DNA from: Ramlibacter agri
GTDB taxonomy: Bacteria > Pseudomonadota > Gammaproteobacteria > Burkholderiales > Burkholderiaceae_C
Direction: 5' to 3'
Assembly (NCBI RefSeq): GCF_012927085.1
Contig: NZ_JABBFX010000003.1
Span: forward strand, 372,001 to 436,000
DNA length: 64,000 nucleotides
The position numbers were made by a program, and so were the translations under genes. Below the pieces are notes generated by a model. The model did not search any database, was not told the origin of the DNA, and was given only the letters and a program-made list of their open reading frames with translations. Every line of letters begins with the position of its first letter. Position 1 is the first letter of the stretch. Of this stretch, positions 45,612 to 54,937 are shown in pieces.

Positions 45612-46589
45612 ATGAAGTCCGCCCGCCTCCTTCCCCTCGCACTCGCAATTTTTTCTACCGCCTGGTTCGTGCCTGCCGAAGCGCAAGCCGCGACGGCGCA
45701 TCACGCCCACAAGCCGGTCCATGCGCGCCCGGCCGCAGCCAAGCCCAAGGCCCACTCGGCGACGCGCCACGTCGCCGCGCGCGCCAAGCCGGCGCCGCAA
45801 CCCGTCGCGCGCAGCACCGTGCCGCAAGAGCTGGCCGTACGCGCCACGTCCGCTCTCGTCATCGACCCGGAAAGCGACCAGGTGCTTTACGGCAAGAACG
45901 CGACCTCCGTCCAGCCGATCGCCTCGCTCACCAAGCTGATGACCGGCCTGGTCATCGACGAGGCGAAGCTGCCGATGGACGAAGAGATCACGATCGCCGA
46001 TGAAGACGTCGACCGCTTGAAGTTCAGCAGTTCGCACCTGCCGGTGGGCACGCGCCTGACGCGCAACGAGGCGCTGCACCTGGCGTTGATGTCCAGCGAG
46101 AACCGCGCCGCGCACGCGCTGGGCCGCACCTACCCGGGCGGCCTGGCGGCTTTCGTCGATGCGATGAACAACAAGGCCCAGCAGTTGGGCATGAAGAACA
46201 CGAAGTACGTGGAGCCCACCGGCCTGTCCAGCGCCAACCAGTCCACGGCGCGCGACCTGGCGACGCTGGTGGAGGAAGCGGCCGACCACCCGGTGCTGCG
46301 CGAGTTCTCCACCTCCACCGGCTACCAGCTGGATGCCGGCAAGCGCAGCCGGCATTTCGGCAGCACCAACCCGCTGGTGCGCGACCCACTTTGGAAGATC
46401 ACGCTGCAGAAGACCGGCTACATCCGCGAAGCCGGCCAGTGCCTGATCCTGGAAGCCCGCATGGCCGGCCGCAAGCTGATCATGGTATTCCTGGATTCGG
46501 CGGGCAACCTGGGCCGCATCAAGGACGCGCAGGCCGTGCGCAAGTGGCTGGACTCGCGGCCCGAGCTGCTGAACGCCAGCAGCCGGTAA
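45612..46589 (+). CDS. pbpG: D-alanyl-D-alanine endopeptidase (PBP7-type, peptidase S11)
   Basis: 325 residues. A signal peptide (residues 1-26) is followed by a long Ala/Lys/His/Pro-rich linker (27-70) and the S11 penicillin-binding domain. Catalytic motifs are SLTK (105-108), SSEN near residue 161 and KTGY near residue 268. This set and the length match PBP7/PbpG, which cuts D-Ala-mDAP cross-bridges in the periplasm. The start at 45612 (MKSARLL) has no clear ribosome site; the in-frame ATG-like start at 45552 lies before the signal peptide and is less likely. It is divergent from the SDR gene. Confidence 0.9.
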   Translation: MKSARLLPLALAIFSTAWFVPAEAQAATAHHAHKPVHARPAAAKPKAHSATRHVAARAKPAPQPVARSTVPQELAVRATSALVIDPESDQVLYGKNATSVQPIASLTKLMTGLVIDEAKLPMDEEITIADEDVDRLKFSSSHLPVGTRLTRNEALHLALMSSENRAAHALGRTYPGGLAAFVDAMNNKAQQLGMKNTKYVEPTGLSSANQSTARDLATLVEEAADHPVLREFSTSTGYQLDAGKRSRHFGSTNPLVRDPLWKITLQKTGYIREAGQCLILEARMAGRKLIMVFLDSAGNLGRIKDAQAVRKWLDSRPELLNASSR

Positions 46590-46613
46590 GGGCACATCGG
46601 GGACAATCGCCCG

Positions 46614-47702
46614 GTGAAAGAAGCAACGGTAACGAGTGCGCTGGCCCGCCTGGCCGCGCAGCAGATCGAGCGCAACGGCGGCTGGCTGCCGTTCGACCGC
46701 TACATGGCGCTGGCCCTCTATGCGCCCGGCCTGGGCTATTACGCGAACGCCTCGCGCAAGTTCGGCGCGCTGCCCGAATCGGGCAGCGATTTCGTGACGG
46801 CGCCGGAGCTGACGCCGCTGTTCGGGCGCGCGCTGGCGCAGCAGGTGGGCGAGGCACTGCGCGTCACGGGGACCCACGAGGTCTACGAGTTCGGCGCCGG
46901 GTCCGGCGCGCTGGCGGAGCAGTTGCTGGACGCGTTGGGCGAGAGCGTGAAGCGCTACACCATCGTCGATCTCTCGGCGACCTTGCGGCAGCGGCAGCAG
47001 CAGAAGCTGGCGCGCTTCGGCGACCGCGTGCAGTGGGTGAGCGAATTGCCCGAACAGATGGCGGGCGTGGTGGTGGGCAACGAAGTGCTCGATGCCATGC
47101 CGGTGAAATTGCTGGTGCGCAAGCAGGGAGTGTGGTGTGAGCGCGGCGTCACCGTGGCCGAAGGCAAGTTCGCCTGGGCTGAGCGCGAGACGGACCTGCG
47201 GCCGCCGGTGAAAATCCCGGGCGACCACGACTACCTCACCGAAATCCATCCCCAGGCCGAAGCCTTCATGCGCACCCTGGCCGACCGCCTGCAGCAAGGC
47301 GCGGCCTTCTTCCTGGACTACGGCTTTCCCGAGTCCGAGTACTACCACTCGCAACGCAACACCGGCACCGTGATGTGCCACCGCGGCCACATGGCCGACC
47401 CCGACCCGCTGGAAGCGCCGGGCGAGAAGGACATCACTGCCCACGTCAACTTCACCGGCATCGCGCTGGCCGCGCAGGACGCCGGCCTGCCCGTGCTGGG
47501 CTACACCAGCCAGGCGCGCTTCCTGTTCAACTGCGGCATCCTGCCCATGCTGGACGAGGCTTCGCTGGTGGATCGGACTGCCGGCCAGCGCCTGGTGAAC
47601 GAGCACGAGATGGGCGAGCTGTTCAAGGTGATCGCCTTCCACAAGGGCGAGTTCTGGGACGCCCAGGGCTTCCGCGCAGGCGACCGCACCGGCCGGCTCT
47701 GA
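46614..47702 (+). CDS. MidA/NDUFAF7-family SAM-dependent methyltransferase
   Basis: 362 residues starting at GTG. The SAM site is YEFGAGSGALAEQLL near residue 89, preceded by the family block SDFVTAPELTPLFG near residue 58, and VVVGNEVLDAMPV near residue 151 and FLDYGFPESEYYH near residue 228 are typical of MidA/NDUFAF7 (DUF185). The eukaryotic relative methylates an arginine of respiratory complex I. In this bacterium the substrate is unknown. GACAAT (46602-46607) ends six bases before the GTG and no Shine-Dalgarno is seen, suggesting leaderless translation from a GTG. Confidence 0.85.
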   Translation: MKEATVTSALARLAAQQIERNGGWLPFDRYMALALYAPGLGYYANASRKFGALPESGSDFVTAPELTPLFGRALAQQVGEALRVTGTHEVYEFGAGSGALAEQLLDALGESVKRYTIVDLSATLRQRQQQKLARFGDRVQWVSELPEQMAGVVVGNEVLDAMPVKLLVRKQGVWCERGVTVAEGKFAWAERETDLRPPVKIPGDHDYLTEIHPQAEAFMRTLADRLQQGAAFFLDYGFPESEYYHSQRNTGTVMCHRGHMADPDPLEAPGEKDITAHVNFTGIALAAQDAGLPVLGYTSQARFLFNCGILPMLDEASLVDRTAGQRLVNEHEMGELFKVIAFHKGEFWDAQGFRAGDRTGRL

Positions 47703-47712
47703 AAACCAAAGG

Positions 47713-47733
47713 CCTCGTATCGAGGTCGTATCG
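47713..47733. promoter_or_regulatory. Repeated TCGTATCG boxes upstream of the ROK regulator
   Basis: TCGTATCG occurs at 47715-47722 and again at 47726-47733, spaced 11 bases apart, i.e. one helical turn. The first is part of an inverted repeat CCTCG-TAT-CGAGG (47713-47725). This sits in the 150-base gap before the ROK-type repressor and sugar operon and is a candidate operator. Confidence 0.35.
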
Positions 47734-47852
47734 GCCTGCTTTCGTAAAACTTCGGCCAGCAATTGGCGGAAGATCAGTCTTGCCTGGCTGAAGTCGCGCT
47801 CCTAGTATCCGAACCGGACCCGGCCTCAAGCCCGGGCGAGGAGACAAGCCGC

Positions 47853-49055
47853 GTGACCCGCTGGGACCAGCTTTCGGCCGCCGAGATGGACGTGCTCCAG
47901 ACCGTGTTCTGGTCGGCGGGCAGCTCGCGCAATGCGCTCGCGGGCCGGCTGGATTGCTCCAAGAGCCGCGCGAATGCGCTCGCCGCCGGCCTCATCGAAC
48001 AAGGCCTGCTGGAAGAGACGGGCCTGCAGGTGTCCTCCGGTGGCCGCCGCCCCGAGACCTTGCACCTGGCCCGCGGCCTGGGCGTGCTGGTCGGCGTGGA
48101 CCTCGGCGCCACCAGCCTCGACGTTGCCGTGATGCGGCCCGACATGGGCGTGCTGGCCCGCCATTCCGAAGACGCCGACGTGCGCGCCGGTCCGGGCGTG
48201 GTGCTGGCGCGCGTGCGCGAGGTGATGCGCGAACTGCTGGCGCGCTGTGGTGCGTCCGGCAAGGACGTCATCGGCATCGGCATGGGCGTGCCGGGCCCGG
48301 TGGACTTCGCCAGCGCGCAGCTGGTGAACCCGCCGCTGATGCCGGAGTGGGACAGCTTCTCCATTCGCGACTACTTGGGCGAGGCATTCAGCGCCCCGGT
48401 GTTCGTGGACAACGACGTCAACCTGATGGCGCTGGGCGAGCTGTGGCGGCTGCAGCGCAGCCTGCCGAACTTCCTGGTCATCAAGGTCGGCACCGGCATC
48501 GGCTGCGGCATCGTCTGCCACGGCGAGGTCTATCGCGGCGCCAACGGCTCCGCCGGCGACGTCGGCCACATCTGCGTCGACCAGGCCGGCCCGCGCTGCC
48601 ATTGCGGCAACCTGGGCTGCGTAGAGGCGATGGCCGCCGCACCGGCGATCACGCGTATGGCCGTCGAAGCGGCGGAGCAGGGCGAGAGCGCCGCACTGGC
48701 CGACTGCCTGCGCGCCAACGGCAGGCTGACCGCCGTCGACGTCGGCCAGGCCAGCCGCGGCGGCGATGCGGCGGCCAACGCCATCATCCAGCGCGCCGGC
48801 AACCTGATCGGGCAGATGCTGGCCTCGGTGGTGAACTTCTTCAATCCGTCGCACGTGTTCATCGGCGGCGGCGTCACGCAGATCGGCCCGCTGCTGCTGG
48901 CCTCGGTGCGGCAAAGCGTGTACCACCGCTCGCTGGCGCTGTCGACGCGCCATCTCGACATCCAGTACACGCCGCTCGGCGGCCAGGCCGGCCTGGTGGG
49001 CGCGGGCGCGCTGGCCATGCAGGAATCCTTGAAGCTGCACGGGGCGAAGGCATGA
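47853..49055 (+). CDS. ROK-family transcriptional regulator of the sugar cluster
   Basis: 400 residues. The GTG at 47853 is used, with GAGGAG about ten bases upstream; the open frame back to 47763 has no ribosome site. The N-terminal winged helix (about 8-65, MDVLQTVFWSAGSSRNALAGRLDCSKSRANALAAGL) is joined to a ROK sugar-kinase-like domain with VGVDLGATSLDVAV near residue 83, IGMGVPGPVDF near residue 146 and the zinc motif CHCGNLGCVE near residue 248. NagC/Mlc/XylR relatives repress sugar operons until a sugar binds. Its stop overlaps the ABC ATPase start (ATGA). Confidence 0.9.
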   Translation: MTRWDQLSAAEMDVLQTVFWSAGSSRNALAGRLDCSKSRANALAAGLIEQGLLEETGLQVSSGGRRPETLHLARGLGVLVGVDLGATSLDVAVMRPDMGVLARHSEDADVRAGPGVVLARVREVMRELLARCGASGKDVIGIGMGVPGPVDFASAQLVNPPLMPEWDSFSIRDYLGEAFSAPVFVDNDVNLMALGELWRLQRSLPNFLVIKVGTGIGCGIVCHGEVYRGANGSAGDVGHICVDQAGPRCHCGNLGCVEAMAAAPAITRMAVEAAEQGESAALADCLRANGRLTAVDVGQASRGGDAAANAIIQRAGNLIGQMLASVVNFFNPSHVFIGGGVTQIGPLLLASVRQSVYHRSLALSTRHLDIQYTPLGGQAGLVGAGALAMQESLKLHGAKA

Positions 49056-50533
49056 GCCTGACCGTCGAATTCCGGAAGGTCACGAAGAGCTTCGGCCCGG
49101 TGCAGGTGCTGCACGGCGTGAGCTTCGCCTTCGAGCCGGGTCGCACCTACGGCCTGCTCGGTGAGAACGGCGCCGGCAAGTCGACCTTGATGAAGATCCT
49201 GGCCGGCTACCTCGAGCCCTCGGGCGGCGAGGTGCTGGTGGACGGTGCGCCGCGCCACTTCCGTAATTCACGCGAGGCCGAGGCGGCCGGCATCGTCCTC
49301 ATCCACCAGGAATTCAACCTGGCGGAAGACCTGACGATCGCGCAGAACATCTTCCTCGGGCACGAGAAGAAGCGTGGGCTGCTGCTGGACGACGACACGA
49401 TGCGGCGCGAAGCGGCCCAGGTGCTGCGGCAAGTAGGCCTGCAGGCCAGCCCCGACACGCGCGTGCGGCAATTGATCGTCGCCGAGAAGCAGCTGGTGGA
49501 AATCGCCAAGGCGCTGGCGCGCCAGGCCCGCCTGCTGGTGATGGACGAACCTACCGCGACCCTCACGCCTGGCGAGACCCAGCGCCTGTTCGCGGTGATG
49601 GCGCAGCTGAAGGCCGAGGGCGTGACCTTGGTCTACATCTCGCACAAGCTCGACGAAGTGGAGAAGGTGACCGATGAAGTGGTCGTCATGCGCGACGGCC
49701 GCTTCGTCACCCGCCAGCCCACCGCCAGCCTCACGCGCCACGAGATGGCCAACCTGATGGTGGGCCGCGAACTCTCGGACCTGTTCCCGCCCAAGGATCC
49801 GCCACCGGAAACTCCGCCGCTGCTGCAGGTGCGCGGTTTCCGCGTGCCGGGCTGGGCCGAGGACGTGAGCTTCGAGGTGCGCGCGGGCGAGATCCTGGGC
49901 TTCGCCGGCCTGGTCGGCGCGGGCCGCACCGAACTGTTCGAGGGCCTGCTGGGGCTGCGCCCCGGCGAAGGCGAACTGCAGGTCGATGGCAAGCGGCTGC
50001 AGCTGCGCAACCCGGGCGAAGCGGCCAACGAGGGCATCACCTACCTGAGCGAAGACCGCAAGGGCAAGGGCCTGCACGTCGACTTCGGCCTGCGCCAGAA
50101 CCTCACGCTCATGAACCTGCACGCGTATGCGCAGCCCTGGCTGAACCCCGCGCGCGAGCAGCAGGCCTTGAAGGAAGCCGTGCAGTCCTTCGGCATCCGC
50201 ACCGGAGACCTGGAGCAGCGCGCATCCGCGCTGTCCGGCGGCAACCAGCAGAAGCTGGCGCTGGCCAAGGTGCTGCAGCCGAAGCCGCGCGTCGTCGTAT
50301 TGGATGAGCCCACGCGCGGCGTGGACGTCGGCGCCAAGCGCGACATCTATTTCCTGGTCCAGCGGCTGGCGCGCGAAGGCCAGGCCGTGATCGTCATCTC
50401 GTCGGAACTCGTGGAACTGATCGGCCTGTGCCACCGCGTCGCCGTGATGCGCGCCGGCCGCCTCGCCGCGACCCTGGACCAAGCCGGCCTGACCGAGGAA
50501 GACCTCATCGCCCATGCCACCGGAACTCGTTGA
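49052..50533 (+). CDS. Sugar ABC transporter ATPase, RbsA type (two domains)
   Basis: 493-residue duplicated ATPase. Domain 1 has Walker [10 protein letters not shown] near residue 37 and Walker [16 protein letters not shown]; domain 2 lacks a canonical Walker A ([13 protein letters not shown] near residue 289) but has [16 protein letters not shown] and [15 protein letters not shown], exactly as in RbsA/XylG/MglA proteins. It energises uptake of a monosaccharide or polyol. It is coupled to the ROK regulator (ATGA) and overlaps the permease gene by 20 bases. Confidence 0.95.
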   Translation: MSLTVEFRKVTKSFGPVQVLHGVSFAFEPGRTYGLLGENGAGKSTLMKILAGYLEPSGGEVLVDGAPRHFRNSREAEAAGIVLIHQEFNLAEDLTIAQNIFLGHEKKRGLLLDDDTMRREAAQVLRQVGLQASPDTRVRQLIVAEKQLVEIAKALARQARLLVMDEPTATLTPGETQRLFAVMAQLKAEGVTLVYISHKLDEVEKVTDEVVVMRDGRFVTRQPTASLTRHEMANLMVGRELSDLFPPKDPPPETPPLLQVRGFRVPGWAEDVSFEVRAGEILGFAGLVGAGRTELFEGLLGLRPGEGELQVDGKRLQLRNPGEAANEGITYLSEDRKGKGLHVDFGLRQNLTLMNLHAYAQPWLNPAREQQALKEAVQSFGIRTGDLEQRASALSGGNQQKLALAKVLQPKPRVVVLDEPTRGVDVGAKRDIYFLVQRLAREGQAVIVISSELVELIGLCHRVAVMRAGRLAATLDQAGLTEEDLIAHATGTR

Positions 50534-51518
50534 ACGACAGGCGCGCCCGGCGCGCGCCGCCGCCCTCTGGGGCAAGCTGCACGGCTTCGGCCCGATCGCC
50601 GGGCTGGTGCTGCTTTGCATCGCCGGCACCTTGCTCAATGGCGACTTCGCCACCGTCGGCAACGCCATGAACGTGCTGCAACGCACGGCCTTCATCGGCA
50701 TCATCGCCGTGGGCATGTGCTTCGTCATCATCAGCGGCGGCATCGACCTGTCGGTAGGCTCGATGGCGGCGCTGATCGCGGGCTGCATGATCCTGGTGAT
50801 GAACAAGGTGGCCGGCAGCATCGGCTCGCCGGTGGCCGTGATCGCCATCGGCATGCTGCTGGCGCTGCTGCTGGGCGCGCTGTTCGGCCTGGCGCACGGC
50901 CTGCTGATCACCAAGGGCCGCATCGAACCCTTCATCGTGACCCTGGGCACGCTGGGCATCTTCCGCGCCTACCTCACCTACTTCGCCGACGGTGGCGCGA
51001 TCACGCTGGACAACGCGCTGGCCGACGTCTACAGCCCGGTCTACTACGGCAGCCTGCTGGGCATCCCTTTCCCGGTCTGGGTGCTGGTGCTCGTGGCGCT
51101 GCTGGGCGCGCTGGTGTTGAACCGCACGGCCTACGGCCGCTACGTGCAGGCGATCGGCTCCAACGAACAAGTGGCGCGCTACGCCGCGGTGGCCGTCGAT
51201 CGCGTGAAGATCATGACCTACATGCTGCTCGGGCTGTGCGTGGGCGTCGCCACCGTGCTGTACGTGCCGCGCCTCGGCTCCGCCTCGCCTACGACCGGCA
51301 TCCTGTGGGAGCTCGAAGCGATTGCCGCCGTCATCGTCGGCGGCACGGCCCTCAAGGGCGGCGCCGGCAGCATCACCGGCACCGTGGTGGGCGCCGTGCT
51401 GCTCTCGGTGATCAGCAACATCCTCAACCTCACCAGCATCATCAGCGTGTACCTCAACGCGGCGGTGCAGGGCTTCGTGATCATCATCGTCGCCTTCCTG
51501 CAGCGGGGGCGCCGGTGA
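50514..51518 (+). CDS. Sugar ABC transporter permease, RbsC type
   Basis: 334-residue inner-membrane protein with eight to ten helices. The RbsC/XylH family block [20 protein letters not shown] near residue 71 and the EAA-like loop [22 protein letters not shown] near residue 203 are present, as is [19 protein letters not shown] near residue 276. It works as a homodimer with the RbsA-type ATPase. The ATG at 50514 is 20 bases inside the preceding gene. Confidence 0.93.
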   Translation: MPPELVERQARPARAAALWGKLHGFGPIAGLVLLCIAGTLLNGDFATVGNAMNVLQRTAFIGIIAVGMCFVIISGGIDLSVGSMAALIAGCMILVMNKVAGSIGSPVAVIAIGMLLALLLGALFGLAHGLLITKGRIEPFIVTLGTLGIFRAYLTYFADGGAITLDNALADVYSPVYYGSLLGIPFPVWVLVLVALLGALVLNRTAYGRYVQAIGSNEQVARYAAVAVDRVKIMTYMLLGLCVGVATVLYVPRLGSASPTTGILWELEAIAAVIVGGTALKGGAGSITGTVVGAVLLSVISNILNLTSIISVYLNAAVQGFVIIIVAFLQRGRR

Positions 51519-51571
51519 AGCCGCTTTTCCAACCTGGCCGCGAGGGCGGCTTTCATCCCAAGGAGACAACC

Positions 51572-52540
51572 ATGACGCAATCCACCCGCCGGCTGGTCCT
51601 GGGCGCCACCGCCGCAGCCGTCGTCCTGCTCGCCGCACCCGCCTGGGCGCAGGCCAAGAAAGAGGTGCTGGGCGTGTCCATGCCCGCGGCCACGCACAGC
51701 TTCATGGCCGGCGCCGTGTACTGGGCCAACGAGGCCAAGAAGGACCTGGAGAAGGCGCACCCCGGCATGCAGGTGATCGTGAAGACGGCCGCCAACGCCT
51801 CCGAGCAGGCCAGCCAGCTGCAGGACCTGGTGACGGTCAACAAGATCACCTCGCTGGTCGTCTTCCCCTTCGAGTCGGCCGCGCTGACCAAGCCGGTGGC
51901 GCAGGTGAAGTCCAAGGGCGTGTACGTCACCGTCGTCGACCGCGGCCTCACCGACCCGAGCATCCAGGACGCCTACGTCGCCGGCGACAACACCGCCTTC
52001 GGCAAGATCCCCGCGGAATACATCGCCAAGTCCCTGAACGGCAAGGGCAACATCGTGGCGCTGCGCGGCATCCCGACCACGCTCGACAACGAGCGCATGG
52101 ACGCCTTCAACGCCGTGATGAAGGGCTATCCCGACATCAAGCTGCTGGACGCCAAGCACGGCAACTGGAACCGCGACGACGCCTTCAAGGTGATGCAGGA
52201 CTACCTGACGCGCTTCAAGGACATCGACGCGGTCTGGGCGGCCGACGACGACATGGCCGTGGGCGTGCTCAAGGCCATCGAGCAGTCCAAGCGCAAGGAC
52301 ATCAAGCTGGTGTTCGGCGGCGCCGGCGCCAAGGGCGCGATCAAGACGCTGATGGACGGGTCCGATCCGCTGATCCAGGCCAACGTGTCCTACTCGCCCA
52401 AGTTCATGTACGACGCGATCAAGATGACCGGCGAGGCGCGCCTGAAGGGCGAGAAGCTGCCCGCGAACAACATCATCCCGTCGGTGCTGATCACCAAGCA
52501 GAACGCGAAGGACTTCTACTTCCCGAACTCCCCGTTCTGA
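51572..52540 (+). CDS. Sugar ABC transporter substrate-binding protein, RbsB type
   Basis: 322 residues. A signal peptide (about residues 1-29, [21 protein letters not shown]) has twin arginines but a Sec-like core. The mature part is a periplasmic-binding-protein type 1 fold: [49 protein letters not shown] and [24 protein letters not shown] eight bases before the ATG is a strong ribosome site, consistent with higher expression than the permease. The sugar cannot be named from sequence; the linked dehydrogenase and isomerase suggest an unusual sugar or polyol. Confidence 0.93.
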   Translation: MTQSTRRLVLGATAAAVVLLAAPAWAQAKKEVLGVSMPAATHSFMAGAVYWANEAKKDLEKAHPGMQVIVKTAANASEQASQLQDLVTVNKITSLVVFPFESAALTKPVAQVKSKGVYVTVVDRGLTDPSIQDAYVAGDNTAFGKIPAEYIAKSLNGKGNIVALRGIPTTLDNERMDAFNAVMKGYPDIKLLDAKHGNWNRDDAFKVMQDYLTRFKDIDAVWAADDDMAVGVLKAIEQSKRKDIKLVFGGAGAKGAIKTLMDGSDPLIQANVSYSPKFMYDAIKMTGEARLKGEKLPANNIIPSVLITKQNAKDFYFPNSPF

Positions 52541-52542
52541 CC

Positions 52543-53550
52543 ATGGCCCGCCCCATCACCCTCTTCACCGGCCAATGGGCCGACCTGCCGCTGCGCGAGC
52601 TGGCACCTCTCGCCAGAAGCATGGGCTACGACGGCCTCGAGCTGGCCTGCTGGGGCGACCACTTCAACGTGCAGGAGGCGCTGGCCAGCGACAGCTACTG
52701 CCGCGACAAGTGGGCGCTGCTGAAGGAACACGGGATTACCTCGCTGGCCATCGGCAACCATCTCGTCGGCCAGGCGGTGTGCGACCTGATCGACGCGCGC
52801 CACCAGTCCATCCTGCCCGCGCACGTGTGGGGCGACGGTGACCCGGAAGGCGTGCGGCAGCGCGCCGCGAAGGAACTCGCGGACACGGCGCGGGCCGCCG
52901 CGAAGTTCGGCGTGAGGACGGTCACCGGCTTCACCGGCTCCTCGATCTGGCACGCCACCTACGCCTTCCCGCCGACGACGCAGGAGTTCTGGGACGCGGG
53001 CTTCGCCGATTTCGGCAGGCGCTTCACGCCCATCCTCGACGCCTTCGAGCAGGCCAACGTGAACTTCGCGCTGGAGGTGCACCCGACCGAGATCGCCTTC
53101 GACATCGCATCGACGCAGCGCGCGATCGAAGCCGTGAAGGGCCACAAGCGCTTCGGCTTCAACTTCGACCCCAGCCACCTGGCCTACCAGGGCGTGGACT
53201 ACGTGAAGTTCCTGCGCACCTTCCCGGACCGCGTCTACAACGCCCACATGAAGGACGTGTGGTGGGGCAAGGGCGACGGCACGGTGGGCGTCTTCGGCGG
53301 CCACACCAGCTTCGGCGACGCCCGCCGCTTCTGGGATTTCCGCAGCGTCGGCCGCGGCATGGTGGATTTCGAAAGCATCATCGTCGCGCTGAACGACATC
53401 GGCTATGGCGGCCCGCTGTCGGTGGAATGGGAGGACAGCCGCATGGACCGCGTGCATGGCGCGACCGAGAGCGCCGCGTTCTGCCGGCGGCTGGATTTCA
53501 AACCGGCGGTGGGCGCTTTCGACGCCGCCTTCGCCCGGGAGAGCCAGTGA
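52543..53550 (+). CDS. Sugar phosphate isomerase/epimerase (TIM barrel)
   Basis: 335 residues, AP-endonuclease-2-like xylose-isomerase-type barrel. It begins with a [30 protein letters not shown] pattern split over residues 9-38. Metal-ligand candidates are Glu in ALEVHPTE near residue 181, [12 protein letters not shown] near residue 207, HMKDVWWG near residue 234, and the terminal [10 protein letters not shown] near residue 296. Such enzymes act on keto-sugars with a divalent metal. It starts two bases after the binding-protein gene and overlaps the dehydrogenase start (GTGA). Relatives in inositol and levoglucosan pathways pair with Gfo/Idh/MocA dehydrogenases, as here. Confidence 0.88.
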   Translation: MARPITLFTGQWADLPLRELAPLARSMGYDGLELACWGDHFNVQEALASDSYCRDKWALLKEHGITSLAIGNHLVGQAVCDLIDARHQSILPAHVWGDGDPEGVRQRAAKELADTARAAAKFGVRTVTGFTGSSIWHATYAFPPTTQEFWDAGFADFGRRFTPILDAFEQANVNFALEVHPTEIAFDIASTQRAIEAVKGHKRFGFNFDPSHLAYQGVDYVKFLRTFPDRVYNAHMKDVWWGKGDGTVGVFGGHTSFGDARRFWDFRSVGRGMVDFESIIVALNDIGYGGPLSVEWEDSRMDRVHGATESAAFCRRLDFKPAVGAFDAAFARESQ

Positions 53551-54701
53551 CGAAGCTGCGTTATGCGATGGTCGGCGGCGGGCAGGGCGCCTTCATCGGC
53601 GCCGTGCACCGCAAGGCCATGGCGCTCGATGGCCAGTACGAGCTGGTGGCGGGCGCGCTGTCGTCGACGCCGGAGAAGGCGCGCGTTTCGGGCCGCGAAC
53701 TGGGCCTGTCGGAAGACCGCAACCACGGCGACTGGCAGGCCTTGCTGGCGGACGAACTGCGGCGGCCGCGCAGTGAGCGCATCGACGTGGTCTCCATCGT
53801 CGCGCCGAACCACATCCACTTTCCCGTGGCCCAGGCCTTCGTGGAAGCCGGCTTCCACGTCGTCTGCGACAAGCCGCTGGTCCACACCGGCGCGCAGGCG
53901 GCCGAACTGGTGGCGGCGGTCGGGAGGCAGGGCACGGTGTTCGGCGTCACCTACAACTACACCGGCTACCCGCTGGTGCGGCAGGCCCGCGAGATGATCC
54001 GGCGCGGCGAGCTGGGCACCATCCGCAAGATCGTCGTCGAATACAACCAGGGCTGGCTGGCGACGAAGCTGGAAGCCGAGGGCAACAAGCAGGCGCTGTG
54101 GCGCAGCGACCCGGCGCAAAGCGGCGGTGCCGGCGCGCTGGGCGACATCGGCTCGCACGCCGAGAACCTGGTCAGCACGGTGACGGGGCTGAAACTGGAA
54201 AGCCTGTGCGCCGACCTGACGTCCTTCGTGCCGGGCCGTGCGCTGGACGACGACGCCAGCATGCTGCTGCGCTTCGAAGGCGGCGCGCGCGGCGTACTGG
54301 TCGCCTCGCAAGTGAACACCGGGCTGGAGAACGCCCTGCGGCTGCGCGTGTCCGGCACCCTGGGCTCGCTGGAGTGGCGGCAGGAGGAACCGAACCGGCT
54401 GCTGCACTCGCCGCTGGACGGACCGCCGCGCGTGCTGAGCCGCGGCGCGCCCTGGCTGCACGAAGCCGCGCAGCGCGCCACGCGCATCCCGCCGGGGCAT
54501 CCGGAAGGCTTCATCGAGGCTTTCGCGAATGTCTACCTCGGCGTGGCGGCGGCGATCCGGGCCAGGGCGAAAGGCGTGGCGCCGGATCCGCTCGAGGCCG
54601 ACTATCCGGACGTGGAAGCAGGCGCGCGCGGAGTGCGCTTCATCGAGACGGTCCTGGAGTCCGCGCGCAGCAGCGCGAAATGGACGCGCTTGGCCGGCTG
54701 A
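53547..54701 (+). CDS. Gfo/Idh/MocA-family sugar dehydrogenase
   Basis: 384 residues starting with GTG that overlaps the upstream stop (GTGA). The NAD(P)-binding motif is [18 protein letters not shown] near residue 7, the catalytic lysine is in [11 protein letters not shown] (DKP in place of the usual EKP) near residue 112, and the substrate-domain histidine is in [11 protein letters not shown] near residue 199. It probably oxidises the imported sugar or its derivative at a hydroxyl group. Together with the TIM-barrel enzyme, it resembles the oxidation/elimination pairs of 3-keto-sugar routes; this is inference. Confidence 0.9.
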   Translation: MTKLRYAMVGGGQGAFIGAVHRKAMALDGQYELVAGALSSTPEKARVSGRELGLSEDRNHGDWQALLADELRRPRSERIDVVSIVAPNHIHFPVAQAFVEAGFHVVCDKPLVHTGAQAAELVAAVGRQGTVFGVTYNYTGYPLVRQAREMIRRGELGTIRKIVVEYNQGWLATKLEAEGNKQALWRSDPAQSGGAGALGDIGSHAENLVSTVTGLKLESLCADLTSFVPGRALDDDASMLLRFEGGARGVLVASQVNTGLENALRLRVSGTLGSLEWRQEEPNRLLHSPLDGPPRVLSRGAPWLHEAAQRATRIPPGHPEGFIEAFANVYLGVAAAIRARAKGVAPDPLEADYPDVEAGARGVRFIETVLESARSSAKWTRLAG

Positions 54702-54737
54702 AACACGGCGCCCGCCCGAACCCCTAAACTGGCGGAC

Positions 54738-54932
54738 ATGATTCGCTGGGTGATCGTCGTCTTCCTCGCGCTGATGTTGATCAGCTGGCTCACGCCGCTC
54801 CTGCACAAGCTGGGCTTCGGGCGCCTGCCGGGCGACCTGAACTTCAAGCTGTTCGGGCGGCAGATGAACGTTCCCCTCACCACCACCATCCTGCTGAGCC
54901 TGCTGTGCGCGGGCCTGGCGCGCCTGCTGTAG
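54738..54932 (+). CDS. DUF2905-type small membrane protein
   Basis: 64 residues. Two hydrophobic helices (about 4-20 and 48-64) flank a conserved loop with FGRLPGDLNFK, and PLTTTILLSLL in helix 2 is the DUF2905 hallmark. Function unknown; it is found widely in bacteria outside sugar clusters, so its place here may be chance. TAAACT (54725-54730) ends seven bases before the ATG, suggesting its own leaderless transcript. The ROK kinase gene begins five bases after its stop. Confidence 0.85.
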   Translation: MIRWVIVVFLALMLISWLTPLLHKLGFGRLPGDLNFKLFGRQMNVPLTTTILLSLLCAGLARLL

Positions 54933-54937
54933 CACCC

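Noticed and set aside
51572..52540. Tat export of the sugar-binding protein because of its twin arginine
   Set aside because: The motif STRRLVLG lacks the full Tat consensus and the core is strongly hydrophobic, as in Sec signals; binding proteins of this class are usually Sec-exported.
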